In this document: piece by piece, positions 63,201-64,000 of the stretch
Numbering within the stretch: position 1 is the stretch's first letter
Layout: every line of letters starts with the position of its first letter
Assembly (NCBI RefSeq): GCF_005154805.1
Contig: NZ_CP039727.1
Span: 3,221,501 to 3,285,500 of the forward strand
From: Bacillus sp. S3
GTDB lineage: Bacteria; Bacillota; Bacilli; Bacillales; Cytobacillaceae
Length of the DNA stretch: 64,000 bases
Direction: 5' to 3'
Notes under the pieces: generated by a model
The model's database searches: none
Told to the model about the DNA's origin: nothing
What the model saw: only the letters and a program-made list of their open reading frames with translations
Made by a program: the position numbers and the translations under genes

Positions 63201-63531
63201 TATTTTTCTTTGCATATAGCTTTTCCAGTTCAACCATCAGCTCAGAAAGCTGTCGGTATGAATGATATAATCCTGGCCTTGCCATGATAAAGCCTAGTCT
63301 TTCGCGAATATTCACCGGCTTAAATGATAACTGATCAAAGTCGAGTGAACGATTGGGTATTGAAGTTTCAACATTTGTGTAATGTAAAAATTGAATGAAT
63401 AAGGTAATTCCTTTTTTCATTAAATCATTTGCGTTTTTCTGATCTCGTTCACGGAATAATTGGTCAAGTCTTGCCTTCATCTGTTCCCATTCTTTCAATA
63501 CACTAGATACTGCCTCTGCTAGATTATCCAT
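63172..63531 (-). CDS. ypoC: YpoC-like protein
   Basis: 119 aa, helical. It overlaps nth by 8 bases, with its RBS inside nth. The stretch KPVNIRERLGFIMARPGLYH is typical of YpoC. The function is unknown; the nth-ypoC pairing is conserved. Confidence 0.82.
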   Translation of the reverse strand: MDNLAEAVSSVLKEWEQMKARLDQLFRERDQKNANDLMKKGITLFIQFLHYTNVETSIPNRSLDFDQLSFKPVNIRERLGFIMARPGLYHSYRQLSELMVELEKLYAKKNIKNKSRPKA

Positions 63532-64000
63532 TGACAGTGACCTTCCCCTTCATCCGTTTTTTCCCTTCTCTGCAAAGCTCGAGTAATGGACAGCTTGGAC
63601 ACTGGGGATTTTGCGCTTTACAATGATAGCGGCCAAAAAAGATTAAGCGGTGGTGGGTCACTGACCAATCCTCTTTAGGCACCTTCCTCATTAATGTTTT
63701 TTCAACTTCTAATACAGAATCCTTCCAACGGCAGATCGCAAGCCGCTTACTTACTCGTTCAACATGGGTATCAACAGCAATTGCAGGAATGTTAAAGGCA
63801 ACGGACACAACGACATTCGCCGTTTTTCTGCCTACCCCAGGAAGCTTCGTCAGCTCATCACGATCCATTGGGAGTTCCCCGTCATATTCCTCAAGAATCA
63901 TTCGGCATAAGCTCTGGATATTCTTTGCTTTATTCCGGTATAGTCCTATAGAACGAATATCATTTTGAAGTTCCTCAAGCGGAACCTTAAGATAATCTTC
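63524..64000 (-). CDS. nth: Endonuclease III, C-terminal part (N-terminus beyond the window edge)
   Basis: The frame is open to the right edge (159 codons including the stop). Helix-hairpin-helix LPGVGRKTANVV with catalytic Lys in the preceding GRK, catalytic Asp in AVDTHVERVSKRL, and the 4Fe-4S motif C-x6-C-x2-C-x5-C (CKAQNPQCPSCPLLELC). It removes oxidised pyrimidines from DNA. Confidence 0.95.
   Translation of the reverse strand, partial: EDYLKVPLEELQNDIRSIGLYRNKAKNIQSLCRMILEEYDGELPMDRDELTKLPGVGRKTANVVVSVAFNIPAIAVDTHVERVSKRLAICRWKDSVLEVEKTLMRKVPKEDWSVTHHRLIFFGRYHCKAQNPQCPSCPLLELCREGKKRMKGKVTVNG

Noticed and set aside
1..64000. CRISPR arrays, insertion sequences, tRNA, prophage or attachment sites
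   Set aside because: No regularly spaced repeats, transposase or integrase genes, or tRNA-like cloverleaf was seen by eye; a weak tRNA or decayed element could still be missed.

Overview
The window is a low-GC, densely coding chromosomal segment of an endospore-forming Bacillaceae (Bacillus/Neobacillus-like). Evidence: TTG/GTG starts with strong AGGAGG-type ribosome binding sites, small acid-soluble spore proteins (SspL-, SspM-like), a CotD-like coat protein, a B-type RNase P RNA, and long synteny with the Bacillus subtilis yp* region (ypjP-ypiP-brxA-ypgR-ypgQ; ypeQ-ypeP-ypdQ; sspL-ypcP; dynA-bpsB-bpsA; ypwA; ypvA-ypsC-rnpB-gpsB-ypsA-cotD; mrfB-mrfA; yppG-yppF-yppE-yppC-recU-ponA-ypoC-nth). 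The genus is an inference; no rRNA is present.

Layout. 1-8.5 kb: a tellurite-resistance-type (Ter) stress locus on the minus strand: terD, terC, then a 'biosynthetic module' (CitE-like lyase, PRTase-TRSP protein, StiP-like protein, HAD phosphatase), then yceG and telA. Two near-perfect ECF (sigma-W type) promoters, TGAAAC-N16-CGTA, precede terD and yceG. 8.5-31 kb: housekeeping genes (brxA, ABC-F protein, fhs, metA, mntR, topB, cspD, two RNase H-like genes, sspL, ypcP, sulfurtransferase, double dynamin dynA). 31.0-31.2 kb: a tiny transcription unit with a sigma-A promoter covered by two Fur boxes, a 26-codon hydrophobic ORF and its own terminator; I regard this as the most likely undescribed element. 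31.2-32.9 kb: type III polyketide synthase and methyltransferase (bpsAB).

33-44.5 kb and 53.9-56 kb: a respiratory/nitric oxide region: ba3-type oxidase, quinol nitric oxide reductase (norB), hybrid cluster protein (hcp), three DUF2249 proteins, a 12-TM heme-copper-oxidase-like protein, a DUF59 Fe-S assembly factor, small Zn-ribbon proteins and two paralogous Crp/Fnr regulators without an FNR-type cysteine set. TGTGA-N6-TCACA sites lie at about -41.5 from recognisable -10 boxes in front of fnr1, hcp, the DUF2249 gene at 38.6 kb, the oppositely oriented Zn-ribbon gene and probably norB and the oxidase. This suggests one oxygen/NO-responsive regulon spread over 23 kb. A Fur box also lies between norB and the first regulator.

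44.5-64 kb: DinG-type helicase, ypsC methyltransferase, RNase P RNA, gpsB, ypsA, cotD, the mitomycin-repair pair mrfAB (with a LexA-like box in the mrfA promoter), an Hsp20 protein, the ypp cluster, recU-ponA with a Gly/Asn repeat tail, ypoC and the 3' part of nth. I found no rRNA, tRNA, CRISPR array, insertion sequence or prophage.
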